Shown here: in pieces, positions 47,323 through 57,467 of the stretch
Position numbering within the stretch: position 1 is the stretch's first letter
Layout of the letters: every line of letters starts with the position of its first letter
Source of the DNA: Xenorhabdus ishibashii
Lineage (GTDB): Bacteria; Pseudomonadota; Gammaproteobacteria; Enterobacterales; Enterobacteriaceae
Direction: 5' to 3'
NCBI RefSeq assembly: GCF_002632755.1
Contig: NZ_NJAK01000002.1
Coordinates: 341,200-405,199 of the forward strand
Length of the DNA stretch: 64,000 nucleotides
The notes under the pieces: model-generated
The model's database searches: none
What the model was told of the DNA's origin: nothing
The model's input: the letters and a program-made list of their open reading frames with translations, nothing else
Made by a program: the position numbers and the translations under genes

Positions 47323-47735
47323 GTGGACAATTTATCGTTGACGGTGACAGCCTGTTATTTGAACCTTTATTCGGAGACCGTGAAGTCACTATTCTGGAAC
47401 CAACAATTATTCGAGGCAACGGACACGCTACAATCCAGGGCAAAAAAATGGTGATTCTGGGTGATGAAAAAGAAGTAGAATTTGAAGCAGAGTACATTAC
47501 ACCGGAGCACCCAATTCCCGGTATGGGAATAGTCACCATAGCTGAACTTGACAATAGCCAACAAGCCAATTTTTGTCGCACACCTATCACTGCCATTGTT
47601 GTCGGACAGCAATTCACCGCTCGTTTTATCCCTAATATACTTGCTGATAATCCGGAAACGGGTCCAGATGTGCCGGAACCAAGTATGGGTAGAGGTATTT
47701 TTATTACCAGTCAATATATTGTCAGTACAGGATGA
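47319..47735 (+). CDS. pvc10: PVC spike-tip PAAR-like protein Pvc10
   Basis: A 138-residue small beta-rich protein in the position of Pvc10, with short turns rich in glycine (GDREVTILEP, IIRGNGHATIQGKKMVILGD, HPIPGMGIVTI). It would sharpen the tip of the VgrG-like spike. The PAAR assignment rests mainly on size, composition and place in the operon. A 67-base gap separates it from the large wedge gene. Confidence 0.75.
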   Translation: MSGQFIVDGDSLLFEPLFGDREVTILEPTIIRGNGHATIQGKKMVILGDEKEVEFEAEYITPEHPIPGMGIVTIAELDNSQQANFCRTPITAIVVGQQFTARFIPNILADNPETGPDVPEPSMGRGIFITSQYIVSTG

Positions 47736-47802
47736 ATATTTCTTAAAAAATCACATTCAGAATAAAAATCAAGAAAATATCTAAATAATAGGTAATATAA
47801 TT

Positions 47803-50508
47803 ATGGAAAAGAACGGACTAGAAAATAAACTTAAAGCTATTGCACCTGATATTGACTTTGAACTTGATGATAGAGACATACTGGACACGCTAAATTGGCT
47901 GGAGGAATATACTAAAATAATTCCTTTTGGCAACAATGAAAAACAGCATTGGAATTCCTTTTATTTTATTGAAGATAACACCCCGCAGAAATTAGCGGCC
48001 ATTTATCAAGGCATTTATGAATCAAATGGTTATTTGCCTCCACATCATGCTTTCCTCTTTGCTTTTTTAAAGATGATGGAGACAGTTAAAATATTACTAA
48101 ATACTTTCCCTGCTCGGCATCGCAATCTCTATTATCAAAAATTATTAGGATTAAAACTCAGAGAAGCCCAAGCAGACAGTGTTGCTTTAAACATTATGCT
48201 AAATAAAAATACGAAAGAATATTTTATTCCTAAAGGTACCCTCTTTGATGGCGGGCGAGATAGTGCCGGAAATCCGTTACAATATGCTTCAGAATCAAAT
48301 TTATTGGCTAATCAGGGAAAATTGACTGATTTATACTGGTATAAAAAAGATAAAAATAATGGGCAAACAAAAATACTTTTAGATCTTGCAAATAAGATTA
48401 CATTTCCTCAAGACGGTATTCGGCTTTTTGATTCCATCTCCAGTCATATTCCGGTTTTACCCGGTTACTTGATTACTTCTCCTCTTTTGGCAATGCCAGG
48501 AGGGAAACGCAGTATTACACTTACACTTGCAAACAAGTGGATAGGCGATTGTGCTCATATCAGCGCTAAAGTGAGTTCACATGATCACTGGCTTTCATTA
48601 ACACCCGTAAAAACAGATAATCTTCAATATATCAAATTATGCTTATCTGCTAATGAAGGGCCTATTACTCCCCCTAATAACCTTGAAAATATGATATTTA
48701 ATGTACCCGTATTAAAGATAATCACTACTCAAGGACCGACTCTACCAGAAATTACAGATATCGAAATCAATATTAATGGCAATCACAACGTACGTTATTC
48801 TTCTGATAGCGGTATTGAACAAGCGGATAAAACCAGTTTCCCGTTTGGCCGGTTATCACCACTAGGCTCTGGCTTTAATCTGGTTTCTCCTGAATGGTAT
48901 AATACGGCAAACGCAACACTTACCCTTAATCCTCAATGGAGCGGATTACCTAAAGAAAGCTTTAAAACGTGGTATAAAGGGTATGATCCTGAAATTGATA
49001 ATAGTGATTTTAAAATTCAAGGATATTTAATCACACCCCAAAAAAGAGAAAAATTAAATAAAGCCCAGCCATTATTTGAAAATAATGGAAATGCCCCTCC
49101 ACAAGGGCAAAGTTTGACATTTACATTACCGAATATGGATTATCCTATTGCAAAAAAAAATTCCCCCAATGACTGGCCTGCATCAATACGCGTTGAACTG
49201 GTTGAACAAGATTTTATGCATGATCAATATTGGAAAAATCCTAAAGGAAAAAATATACCTTACACGCCAAAAATCAGTACATTATGGGTTCAATTCAACG
49301 CTAAAGCCAAATCTGGGCAATTTTCTACTTATCCTCTCACGCCTTTTGGTTGGTGTGACAAAACATCTTTAAACACAACACTAGCAACCAACAACGAATT
49401 ATATTTAGGCTTTACTAACCTCTTACCAGGACAAACTTTATCACTTTATTGGAGATTAAAAGGTTCTCAGGAATGCAATTTATCCTGGTATTACCTTAAT
49501 AAAGATAATAACTGGTATCCATTAAACAAATGGGTTGATGATCAAACTCAAGGCTTACTGAGTAGTGGTATCTGGAGCACTTTATTACCAACGGATGCAT
49601 CAGATCAAGTTACTCAGATGCCAAAGGGACGGTATTGGTTGAAAGCCGAAATAACGCCCCAAAGCAGTTATCCAGTAATCAAAGGATTATTATATAACGC
49701 TATCACAGTAACCTTAACCAATCCTGAACTTATTGAGCAGGCTCACTTTATCAATGGATTAGCCGCCAACAGCATTAAACATCCCGTTAAGGCATCAATT
49801 GAAATTAGTGGAATTACGCAGCCCTGGGCCTCCTGGAATGCACGTCCACGAGAAACAGAACAGGCTTTTCTTGCGCGAGTTCCTGCCCGATTGTTCCACC
49901 GTCATCGGGCATTGAGTTGGAAAGATATTGCGACTTTATTGAAAGAACATTTTGTCAGCATATTTGATATCCTGATACCTTCAATTAATGAATTAACCAA
50001 GATCCCTGTATCAGATACACGACAATTGATTGTAATCGCCAATAGCCGTTACAAAGATAACGACGATGTTTTACGCCCGATTCTGAATACAGCTCAATTG
50101 ACAGAAATGACCGAATGGTTAGATCAATTCATCAGCTCGTGGGCTACGATTGAAATTAATAACCCAACTTATGTTGACGTTAAAATCAACTACAACCTAA
50201 TGTTTATTTCAGGCATTAATCCTGACTATGGCCACACTCAACTACAAAAAGAATTAAGCCAAAAATATATGCCATGGGGAACAAATAATACCCTTGGTGT
50301 AACCACTGGCAACCGTATTGACTATTATCAATTATTGGCCACGATCCAGCAATCACCTTTAGTTGAACGAGTGACTAATTTAAGCCTTACACGTGATAAA
50401 AACTCGCCAGGTATTATCGGTGAAAGTATTGAAGCCCTTGATAATGAAGTGCTGATTTTAGTATGGCCAAATACAACTCATCCAAAACAAGGTGCTAATA
50501 ATGAATAA
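47803..50508 (+). CDS. pvc11: PVC baseplate wedge protein Pvc11 (gp6/J-like)
   Basis: A 901-residue large wedge subunit. The C-terminal third has the baseplate J-type signature (SWNARPRETEQAFLARV, then RLFHRHRALSWKDIATLLKE and IFDILIPSINELTK) and a final strand-rich segment (VDVKINYNLMFISGIN). It forms the ring of the baseplate with Pvc12. Visibly richer in A, N and K codons than the siderophore genes, like the rest of the cassette. It overlaps pvc12 by eight bases. Confidence 0.88.
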   Translation: MEKNGLENKLKAIAPDIDFELDDRDILDTLNWLEEYTKIIPFGNNEKQHWNSFYFIEDNTPQKLAAIYQGIYESNGYLPPHHAFLFAFLKMMETVKILLNTFPARHRNLYYQKLLGLKLREAQADSVALNIMLNKNTKEYFIPKGTLFDGGRDSAGNPLQYASESNLLANQGKLTDLYWYKKDKNNGQTKILLDLANKITFPQDGIRLFDSISSHIPVLPGYLITSPLLAMPGGKRSITLTLANKWIGDCAHISAKVSSHDHWLSLTPVKTDNLQYIKLCLSANEGPITPPNNLENMIFNVPVLKIITTQGPTLPEITDIEININGNHNVRYSSDSGIEQADKTSFPFGRLSPLGSGFNLVSPEWYNTANATLTLNPQWSGLPKESFKTWYKGYDPEIDNSDFKIQGYLITPQKREKLNKAQPLFENNGNAPPQGQSLTFTLPNMDYPIAKKNSPNDWPASIRVELVEQDFMHDQYWKNPKGKNIPYTPKISTLWVQFNAKAKSGQFSTYPLTPFGWCDKTSLNTTLATNNELYLGFTNLLPGQTLSLYWRLKGSQECNLSWYYLNKDNNWYPLNKWVDDQTQGLLSSGIWSTLLPTDASDQVTQMPKGRYWLKAEITPQSSYPVIKGLLYNAITVTLTNPELIEQAHFINGLAANSIKHPVKASIEISGITQPWASWNARPRETEQAFLARVPARLFHRHRALSWKDIATLLKEHFVSIFDILIPSINELTKIPVSDTRQLIVIANSRYKDNDDVLRPILNTAQLTEMTEWLDQFISSWATIEINNPTYVDVKINYNLMFISGINPDYGHTQLQKELSQKYMPWGTNNTLGVTTGNRIDYYQLLATIQQSPLVERVTNLSLTRDKNSPGIIGESIEALDNEVLILVWPNTTHPKQGANNE

Positions 50509-53416
50509 TCAAGATGCGCTGTTTCCCATCATCAAAGAAGATATTACTTTTGATACCTTACTCACTCAGGCCAAGCAGATTATTGAACAACAGTCCAGCC
50601 AAAACTGGAGTTATATTGGTGAAAGTGATCCCGGCATTACATTATTAGAAGCCTGTTGTTACGGTATTTCCGATCTGGCTTATCGTCATTCATTACCACT
50701 TAAGGATTTGTTGACTCTTGAAAAAAAGGAACAGCTTCCCTATGACGGTATTTTCCCAACAGAGTTCGGACCACAAAAAATGCTAACATGTGGACCAATT
50801 ACCGCAGAGGATTACCGCAAGGCTTTACTGGACCTCCATAGCCACGATAATCTAAACGATTCCATCAACAAAAACAGTATGGATACTGAAAGCAGTACGG
50901 GTTATTTCCTCTTTAATGATGTACAGCTTATTCGCGAGCCTGAAAAAGAACGTTATCAATATTGGTATAACAAAAAAGAAAGAGAATACAGCTTTACTTC
51001 CACTAAAGATAGTGAACAATTGACGTTAAGAGGGAACTATTGGCTTTATTTAGTTCCCAGCCGAGAAACAGAAATTAATAAAACGCTGACTCAAAAAAGT
51101 CTAGATACTTTCCTTAAAAATAACCGTAATATTTGCGAATATATCAATAAAATTATCTGGTTAAAACCTACAGACTTAATCTTACAGATTGATATTGAGA
51201 TTGATGATGATGTTAATGATATTGCCAATATCATTGCCCAGGTTTATAGAATTGCAGAACAGTTAGTATTAGAAAAACCTGAACGTTATACTACCCAAAC
51301 CCTGCAAGAACAGGGGTATAGTAATGAGGAAATATTTTCTGGCCCTAATTTAAAGCACGGTTGGATAGCGAAGTTACCACCGACTAAAAATTATGCTGAC
51401 TCGACAAAATTACATCTGAACCATTTGGTTAATCAACTATTGACTATCAAAGGGATACGACATATTACTCGATTGGCATTAGCAATAGATGAAAAAAATA
51501 GCCCAATATCTTCGTTACAAGATGATAACTGGTCTTGGAAAATCGCTCAGGGGTATTATCCAAGACTCTGGGGAGCTAATCCATTAGAATTAATTACCTC
51601 ATCAGAAACACCCCTAAAAATTACAACAAAAGGCGGAGTAACTGTTACTGCCTCTCAACAACAAGTAAAGGAAAAAAACATTCCCTTACCCCTAATCAAT
51701 ACAGAACCGGTATTAATCAATTGGGGGAAAAATCGTAAGACATTAGACTATTATTCTGTCAGCAATAAATTACCTGACTGTTACGGTTTACAAAGCAATG
51801 CAAAAAAAACACACCAAGAACAATTACAAAAATTTATGTTGCCCTTTGAGCAAATGCTAGCAAATAGCTGTGCCGAACTAAATTTATTACCTAATTTGCT
51901 GGCATTTAAACAACGAGGAAATAAAGTATACGGTACACAATGGCCTTTTAATTCTGATCAGTTTAATAATCAAAATATTCATCAGAATATCAAATATGAT
52001 TTAATTAAGAAATTAAATCATGATGTGGAAATTGAAAATGATAATGGTATCAATCAGAAAAATTATACAAAAGAACTCACAATATTAAATTATTTATTAG
52101 GTTATTTTGGTGCTCAATGCTCAATCAATCCATTAATTTCAGAACAAAAAGAATATCTTTCAATTCAACGCGGCTATCTGGCTCAACAACCACAGCTCGC
52201 CTATCAACGTAGCAATATCCGCATTGATAAAGTCTCTGCTCTTCAAAAGCGGATCGCAGCTCGCATAGGCCTGGGGGAAGAATGCTTTAGCAAAACGCCA
52301 AATCTAGCTAAATTACCTTTTTATTTGATTGAACATCGCCAGTTGTTACCAATAAAACCCGATAAAAAATTTGATACTGAACAAAAACCAGATGCTCTGG
52401 AAATCACAAATGATCAGTTGAAGATCACACAACAGGATACAACAGGTCGTTTATTGCAAGGGCAAATTATTAATTTGATTATCATCGAAAATGATAACAG
52501 AAAGATTAAAATAATGGGACAAATAATTACCAAGGTGACAGAAAATACCTTTTACCTTAATGCGCAAAATAGCAAGGATTTAAAAAGTAAATTGAAAAAA
52601 GTACAAGAGGCTTTTAAAAAAGGCACTTTACGCTGGCAAAATAGTCCTGTTTGGCTAAAAGATATAGATTATGAGCTCTTTTATTCCAATGAAGATAATC
52701 AGAAAATTGCCAAAGATGAACGATGGATCACTCTTGCCCCTCAAATTCCTTTTCCAGCGATGATTAAAGAAAATGATGAAATTACACTGGAATATAAAAC
52801 AACCCCATCAGATAAAAGAAAATCTTTAAATTCTGATTCACAAGAAACTGTTCCTGAACCGCTAAAATTAAAAGCACATATAATTCAATTTAATCGTATT
52901 AAAAGGAAAATATTAATTAGGCTTGATAATAATTCACCTGGTGTTTTTCCCATTCCTGGAAAAACATCTCACTATTATTGGTACTTTTCCAACCCTGAAT
53001 ATGCTGTAACTGATCGTTTTTCATTTGTCGTCAGCGCAGTTTTTAACAATCAGTTATTCAATAATAAAAAATTTACCATTGATCCTTATAAACTGGACGA
53101 TTGGATAAAAAACGAAATTTTATCTGAATTTCCGGCTCATATTTCTATCATCATGCACTGGCTATCTCCAGAAAATTTTGAATCCTTCGCTAACACTTAT
53201 AAACTTTGGCAAAACAATGGGATACCTTTAGGTGATGAAGCATATCAAATTTTGGAGATGTTAACGCTTGGTCACCTCCCCTATACAGAAAATGGCATTG
53301 GTCACATGACAGTTGCTACACCAGACCAAAGGATTAAAGTAATAGGTCAATCAGGCAATGAATGGCATCATGAATTTATTGAAAACGAACAATTATTCTA
53401 TGTACCAAAAGACTAA
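50501..53416 (+). CDS. pvc12: PVC baseplate wedge protein Pvc12 (gp7-like)
   Basis: A 971-residue partner of Pvc11. The N terminus has the conserved WSYIGESDPGITLLEACCYG and SDLAYRHSLPLKDLL segments shared by these large baseplate proteins, and GPITAEDYRKALLDLH follows. Start 50501 follows AAGGTG; three further residues upstream (GTG start) are possible but unlikely. The central part (about 450-800) is variable and asparagine/lysine-rich. It probably contacts sheath and fibre. Confidence 0.87.
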   Translation: MNNQDALFPIIKEDITFDTLLTQAKQIIEQQSSQNWSYIGESDPGITLLEACCYGISDLAYRHSLPLKDLLTLEKKEQLPYDGIFPTEFGPQKMLTCGPITAEDYRKALLDLHSHDNLNDSINKNSMDTESSTGYFLFNDVQLIREPEKERYQYWYNKKEREYSFTSTKDSEQLTLRGNYWLYLVPSRETEINKTLTQKSLDTFLKNNRNICEYINKIIWLKPTDLILQIDIEIDDDVNDIANIIAQVYRIAEQLVLEKPERYTTQTLQEQGYSNEEIFSGPNLKHGWIAKLPPTKNYADSTKLHLNHLVNQLLTIKGIRHITRLALAIDEKNSPISSLQDDNWSWKIAQGYYPRLWGANPLELITSSETPLKITTKGGVTVTASQQQVKEKNIPLPLINTEPVLINWGKNRKTLDYYSVSNKLPDCYGLQSNAKKTHQEQLQKFMLPFEQMLANSCAELNLLPNLLAFKQRGNKVYGTQWPFNSDQFNNQNIHQNIKYDLIKKLNHDVEIENDNGINQKNYTKELTILNYLLGYFGAQCSINPLISEQKEYLSIQRGYLAQQPQLAYQRSNIRIDKVSALQKRIAARIGLGEECFSKTPNLAKLPFYLIEHRQLLPIKPDKKFDTEQKPDALEITNDQLKITQQDTTGRLLQGQIINLIIIENDNRKIKIMGQIITKVTENTFYLNAQNSKDLKSKLKKVQEAFKKGTLRWQNSPVWLKDIDYELFYSNEDNQKIAKDERWITLAPQIPFPAMIKENDEITLEYKTTPSDKRKSLNSDSQETVPEPLKLKAHIIQFNRIKRKILIRLDNNSPGVFPIPGKTSHYYWYFSNPEYAVTDRFSFVVSAVFNNQLFNNKKFTIDPYKLDDWIKNEILSEFPAHISIIMHWLSPENFESFANTYKLWQNNGIPLGDEAYQILEMLTLGHLPYTENGIGHMTVATPDQRIKVIGQSGNEWHHEFIENEQLFYVPKD

Positions 53417-53447
53417 ATGAAGACATAAAACCATATAAGGTGATAAG

Positions 53448-54539
53448 ATGGAAAATAAACACAACATATCTAATACAAAAGATGTAAATAATAAATCAGA
53501 GCTCCCTACAACAGACGAGTTGAAAAAAAGCTTTAAAGCAGGCAGTATCCCTTTAGAATCCGATTTTACTGACTTAATTAATCTTGCCGATATTGGTCGT
53601 AAAGCAACAGGGCAAGATCCTGGACAAGCAAATGATTCTAAATCAGGTTTAGGATTAGATAATAGTGGGCGCTTGGTAATTCAAACCGGATTTGGTATTA
53701 ATATTGAAAATAATAATGTTTCTATTAAATCTGGCAGCGGTATTATCGTTGATAATGATGGAGTATCAGTTGATCCTAATACAATCATTCAATTTAAAGC
53801 CGGTAATGGCATTCTAATCGATAATAATAACATTTCAGTTAAACCTTCCAATGGAGTCAATGTTGATAGTAATGGCATTTCTATAAAAGCCAAAAAGGAT
53901 GCAGCCATTAGTCTTGATTCAGATGGCATAGCAGTTGAATGTTGGGATGGAGGAGGAATTACTGTAACTGATAGTACCGGCCTTTATTTAAAATTAGTAG
54001 GAGGAGCCTCCGGTAATTGGAATGGTATTAGTGGCTTAGAATTAAGTGATGAGGGGGTAAAAGTTAAAGCAGGTAATGGTATTAGAGTTGATGAACATGG
54101 TGTCAGCGTTAACGCAGATTTTTTATTAGATTATGTGAATAATGTCATGGCGACAGAAATAAAAAATAATCTAAAGACGCATATAAAAAATATTACTCTA
54201 GATTCTGTTCTACATATTGTTCCTCCAGGAACAATTGTGCCACTTCATATTAAAAAGGATTATTATGTTGACGGTCAAGGCCATGATTTACCCCCACCAG
54301 ATGGTTGGCTATGGTGTGATGGACAAAATGACACTCCCGACTTAAATGGTCGAGTAGATGGTGAATACAGAGTAAATATCCCTGTTGGTAGTGATGATAA
54401 ATCTGATATAGCAATGAAAATAAACCTTGGTGTCCCAGACGACCCTGAAGAGATAAAAGAAAGTGATTTAGTAGGATGGTTATATGAAATGAAATATATA
54501 ATGAAAAAACCCGGGCCTTATAGTGGACCTTATGGCTGA
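53448..54539 (+). CDS. pvc13: PVC tail fibre Pvc13 with adenovirus-like shaft repeats
   Basis: A 363-residue receptor-binding fibre. Residues 1-60 are the particle-attachment end (PTTDELKKSFKAGSIPLESDF). About 70-225 is a run of roughly 15-20-residue repeats of the type GNGIxVDxxGISV, the triple beta-spiral pattern also seen in adenovirus fibre shafts and in other Pvc13 proteins. The C-terminal tip (about 255-363) has a phage tail-collar flavour (PPPDGWLWCDGQNDTPDLNGR). The tip would choose the target cell, so host range rests mainly here. It appears short for the family. A hairpin without T tract follows. Confidence 0.88.
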   Translation: MENKHNISNTKDVNNKSELPTTDELKKSFKAGSIPLESDFTDLINLADIGRKATGQDPGQANDSKSGLGLDNSGRLVIQTGFGINIENNNVSIKSGSGIIVDNDGVSVDPNTIIQFKAGNGILIDNNNISVKPSNGVNVDSNGISIKAKKDAAISLDSDGIAVECWDGGGITVTDSTGLYLKLVGGASGNWNGISGLELSDEGVKVKAGNGIRVDEHGVSVNADFLLDYVNNVMATEIKNNLKTHIKNITLDSVLHIVPPGTIVPLHIKKDYYVDGQGHDLPPPDGWLWCDGQNDTPDLNGRVDGEYRVNIPVGSDDKSDIAMKINLGVPDDPEEIKESDLVGWLYEMKYIMKKPGPYSGPYG

Positions 54540-54598
54540 TAATTAATCTTGTTATCAGTTCTCATTGACCGATGATATAAATAAAATTATGGAAATCA

Positions 54599-54631
54599 AG
54601 GCCGATCTTGCTATCATTGTAATATCGGCCT
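54599..54631 (+). other. Stem-loop between pvc13 and pvc14
   Basis: AGGCCGAT and ATCGGCCT form a perfect, GC-rich 8-bp stem in otherwise AT-rich DNA, with a 17-base loop. No T tract follows, so it is not a standard terminator. It could moderate pvc14 expression or mRNA stability. Confidence 0.45.
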
Positions 54632-54668
54632 AAATCATCCTGATAAATTGATAATAACATGAAAAAGC

Positions 54669-56378
54669 ATGATAAATAAAATCTCAATCTATATTGAATT
54701 CAATAATCAAAAAATAGCAAATGAAATTTTGCACAATTCCACTTTAAATAAACGCGATATAAAAAAAACGATTAATACATACTTTAAAAAATACGCCAGT
54801 GAACAACAAATAAAGCTAGAAACAGTGAACCTAAACCTTGGTGAAATATACCTTAATGAATTCAATTCAATATTCTTAATGTGTATTATGGATTCTCTTA
54901 ATCATGTAATAGAGAAATCTCAAAAGAATAATAATACTGAAATCAACCATGAGAAAACTTCATATCAAGATATAAGTAATGAATCAAATTTATTAAAAAA
55001 AATCATTACAATTAACAATAATGAATTTATTTCACATTTACATCAGAAAATCGAACCATTAATAAGTGAAAAAATTAACAACCTAGCGCAATTAGTTAAT
55101 ATACAAATGAAAACAGATACAAAAAGAGAAATGTTATCTGGAGATACAGTAACACCTCTGTATCAAAACAATATTATCTATCCAGAAAAACTTATACTCA
55201 ATGTTCTAAGATATATACAAAAAAACAACCTTCAGGGTATTAAAACAGTTTCATATCTTGAAACGGGAATAAATAATGGCACACTTAACTTAACTGATAT
55301 TATAAATTTACTCTATAACATCATAGAACAGAACTCACTATTGAATGAATGGTTATCAATTTTATGGAAGACCCAGAAAATTTCACAATTTTACAAAAAA
55401 CACCTACCTGAAAAAGAGTACACAAAATTATCCCAGCACTTTGACACTAAAAACACACCAGGTAATAGACCATTTTTACAGCAAACAATATCTACTGATG
55501 ACACATTAACCGAGCTATTACAGACATTATCTGCTGTTAACAACGAAAATTTACCACAATTAACCCAAAATAAAATTACATCAATAACAGAAACCGTTTT
55601 ACAAGAAAGCATTGAAATACAAAATATTCTTCACCTTTTTCAACATCCAGTATTATATAACTGGGTAAAATCAGACAGGCTAACACCATTGTGGCAATTA
55701 GCACCTATTTCAATATCGTATAAAAAATATTTTCCTACTAAGAATCCGCCGGTAATACAACAGAATTTTAGCATCAATGATATAAATAGCCATAAATCTG
55801 GTATAAAACCAGTAATTAATGATGTGACTTTCTATAATTCTGAAGCAGACAAAGTCTCATTAACTGAATTAAAATCCCCATATCAAATAAAGAATGCTGG
55901 AATACTCATTTTATGGCCAATGATATCTGCATTATTTAGACAGCTCAATCTATTTGATGGACAAAATTTCATCCATCTTCGGGCTCAATTTAAAGCAGTT
56001 TATTTCTTAGAATATCTAATTTGGGAAACTGGAGAAATTAAGATAGAAAAAAACAGGCTAAATAATGTGTTATGTGGATTACCAATTGAAGAAAATGTTA
56101 TCACCACGCCGATAAAACGGGAAGAAAAATTGATAATAGAACAATGGTTAAACGCAATTATTTCTCAGATTCCTGTCTGGAAAAAACTTACTCATAATGA
56201 TATTCGTCAACTGTTCTTACAACGCCCAGGAGAATTGTTAATTAATGAAAGAGAGTTCAATGTTACAATACAATGTCAACCGTTTGACATACTATTAACC
56301 GATTGGCCCTGGCCATTAAATATAGTAAAGATGCCTTGGTTAAATCATCCGTTATTAATAAAATGGAATGAATTTTAA
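54669..56378 (+). CDS. pvc14: PVC tape-measure protein Pvc14
   Basis: A 569-residue protein of the CIS tape-measure family, which sets particle length. The C-terminal half has the family core NAGILILWPMISALFRQLNL, AVYFLEYLIWETGE and, near the end, LTDWPWPLNIVKMPWLNHPL. The N-terminal 300 residues are helical and lysine/asparagine-rich, as expected for the extended ruler part. Length is close to what I recall for Afp14/Pvc14. The ribosome site is weak (GAAAAAG). A perfect A/T hairpin begins within its last codons, and the cargo-type genes start right after, where pvc15 would normally be. Confidence 0.87.
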   Translation: MINKISIYIEFNNQKIANEILHNSTLNKRDIKKTINTYFKKYASEQQIKLETVNLNLGEIYLNEFNSIFLMCIMDSLNHVIEKSQKNNNTEINHEKTSYQDISNESNLLKKIITINNNEFISHLHQKIEPLISEKINNLAQLVNIQMKTDTKREMLSGDTVTPLYQNNIIYPEKLILNVLRYIQKNNLQGIKTVSYLETGINNGTLNLTDIINLLYNIIEQNSLLNEWLSILWKTQKISQFYKKHLPEKEYTKLSQHFDTKNTPGNRPFLQQTISTDDTLTELLQTLSAVNNENLPQLTQNKITSITETVLQESIEIQNILHLFQHPVLYNWVKSDRLTPLWQLAPISISYKKYFPTKNPPVIQQNFSINDINSHKSGIKPVINDVTFYNSEADKVSLTELKSPYQIKNAGILILWPMISALFRQLNLFDGQNFIHLRAQFKAVYFLEYLIWETGEIKIEKNRLNNVLCGLPIEENVITTPIKREEKLIIEQWLNAIISQIPVWKKLTHNDIRQLFLQRPGELLINEREFNVTIQCQPFDILLTDWPWPLNIVKMPWLNHPLLIKWNEF

Positions 56379-56399
56379 TTTTCACTAAAATTAAAATTC
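56370..56399 (+). terminator. Perfect 13-bp dyad over the pvc14 stop codon
   Basis: GAATTTTAATTTT and AAAATTAAAATTC pair perfectly around the loop CACT. The dyad spans the pvc14 stop codon and marks the junction to the inserted genes. The stem is almost all A/T and no T tract follows, so a terminator or attenuator role is uncertain. Confidence 0.4.
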
Positions 56400-56450
56400 C
56401 AAATAAATAAAAACACTCATCTTAAATAAGATTAAATCAGGAAAGTAACC

Positions 56451-57125
56451 ATGAAAGAAAATAATACAAATTATGCATCAGAGCACCGCACTATTACCTG
56501 GTTAGAATTCAATAAAACTGCAAAGCCAAATGAAGAAATAATTCAGGAAATTTATGTCTCTCCACCTGATGATAATATAGAAATCATATTTACTTTAGAT
56601 AATCCTAATGTTGCTTTTAAAGAGCATGATGATGGTAATCCACAAAAATGGACTACCACAACAAACTCTTTAGGTCATAAACGTGTACATATTTGTTTAA
56701 CTAGAGACATGGTATGCGAATTCACATTAAACGCACAACTTTTTAATTCCCCATCCAAACTCTCAGCTAATCCTTTATCGTTAGCATTTGTATCTGGACC
56801 ACCGGCGAAAATCACCTTAGATATGTATGGTGTACAATATCACGTACATGTGAATTATTGCCGTCCCCATGTAGAATATTTCGTTGATTGTAAATATGAT
56901 GAAGATCCTTATTATCCAGTAGCAGCGACAGTCCGAGATATTGATGGTTTTCCTGTACAAGGCGTGGATGTTTCTTTTACAATGGACTCTAATACATATA
57001 GAAGGACAACAAATAATTTTGGGGTAGCAAATTGTACATTTGATGGTATTTCTTATCTTCATACATATCATGTGACAGCACAAATAATAGGAACTTATAT
57101 AGAAAATGATATCACTTTTCAATAA
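56451..57125 (+). CDS. Two-domain Ig-like protein, function unknown
   Basis: A 224-residue protein that I do not recognise by name. Residues 14-116 are one copy of a module that recurs twice in the next gene (TWLE...IIQEIYVSPPDDN...VAFKEHDDGNPQKWTTTTN...GHKRVHI). Residues 117-224 resemble a bacterial Ig-like (Big_1/invasin) domain: PPAKITLDMYG, VAATVRDIDGFPVQGVDVSF, TTNNFGVANCTF. There is no signal peptide, so it is not secreted by Sec; it could be carried on or in the PVC particle as a decoration or adhesin, or act inside the cell. A CAGGAAAG ribosome site precedes it. It is not part of the usual 16-gene PVC set. Confidence 0.7.
   Translation: MKENNTNYASEHRTITWLEFNKTAKPNEEIIQEIYVSPPDDNIEIIFTLDNPNVAFKEHDDGNPQKWTTTTNSLGHKRVHICLTRDMVCEFTLNAQLFNSPSKLSANPLSLAFVSGPPAKITLDMYGVQYHVHVNYCRPHVEYFVDCKYDEDPYYPVAATVRDIDGFPVQGVDVSFTMDSNTYRRTTNNFGVANCTFDGISYLHTYHVTAQIIGTYIENDITFQ
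56490..56798 (+). repeat. PPDDN module, copy 1
   Basis: First copy of the roughly 100-residue repeated module, residues 14-116 of the first Ig-like protein. The block from VAFKEHDDGNPQ to GHKRVHI is nearly the same as in copies 2 and 3, at DNA level too. Confidence 0.85.
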
Positions 57126-57467
57126 TGTGTGATTCAATAAAAAACATCTTCCCTCTCTATAAGTAGAGAAAACACATTGATTGTATTTTAGCCTGTCCAT
57201 GAGATTAAAAAACATTGATATATTTAAAATCAATCAATAATCTAAACAGTAAAAGTACTACCTTCATCTAAGGTGGCACTAATTTCCCCTAGAGGATTCA
57301 TGATAAAATCTCTATAAATAATCCCCTAATATTTCTGCCACTCCGAAATCTAAAGATCAATAAATCAAAACTAAAATTTATTGCTGAATACACCAAGAAG
57401 CATAGGTTTCAATTAAGAAGAAAAGATATTTATTGAAAATAATACTATATTTTAACAGGAAAAAACC
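57126..57467. other. Gap between the two Ig-like genes
   Basis: 342 AT-rich bases with no credible gene. The only structure seen is a small dyad TCTCTA-TAAG-TAGAGA (57154-57169). A possible promoter for the second gene could lie here but none is clear. Confidence 0.5.

Noticed and set aside
54599..54631. Rho-independent terminator between pvc13 and pvc14
   Set aside because: Stem is good but no T tract follows, and termination here would cut off the tape-measure and ATPase genes.
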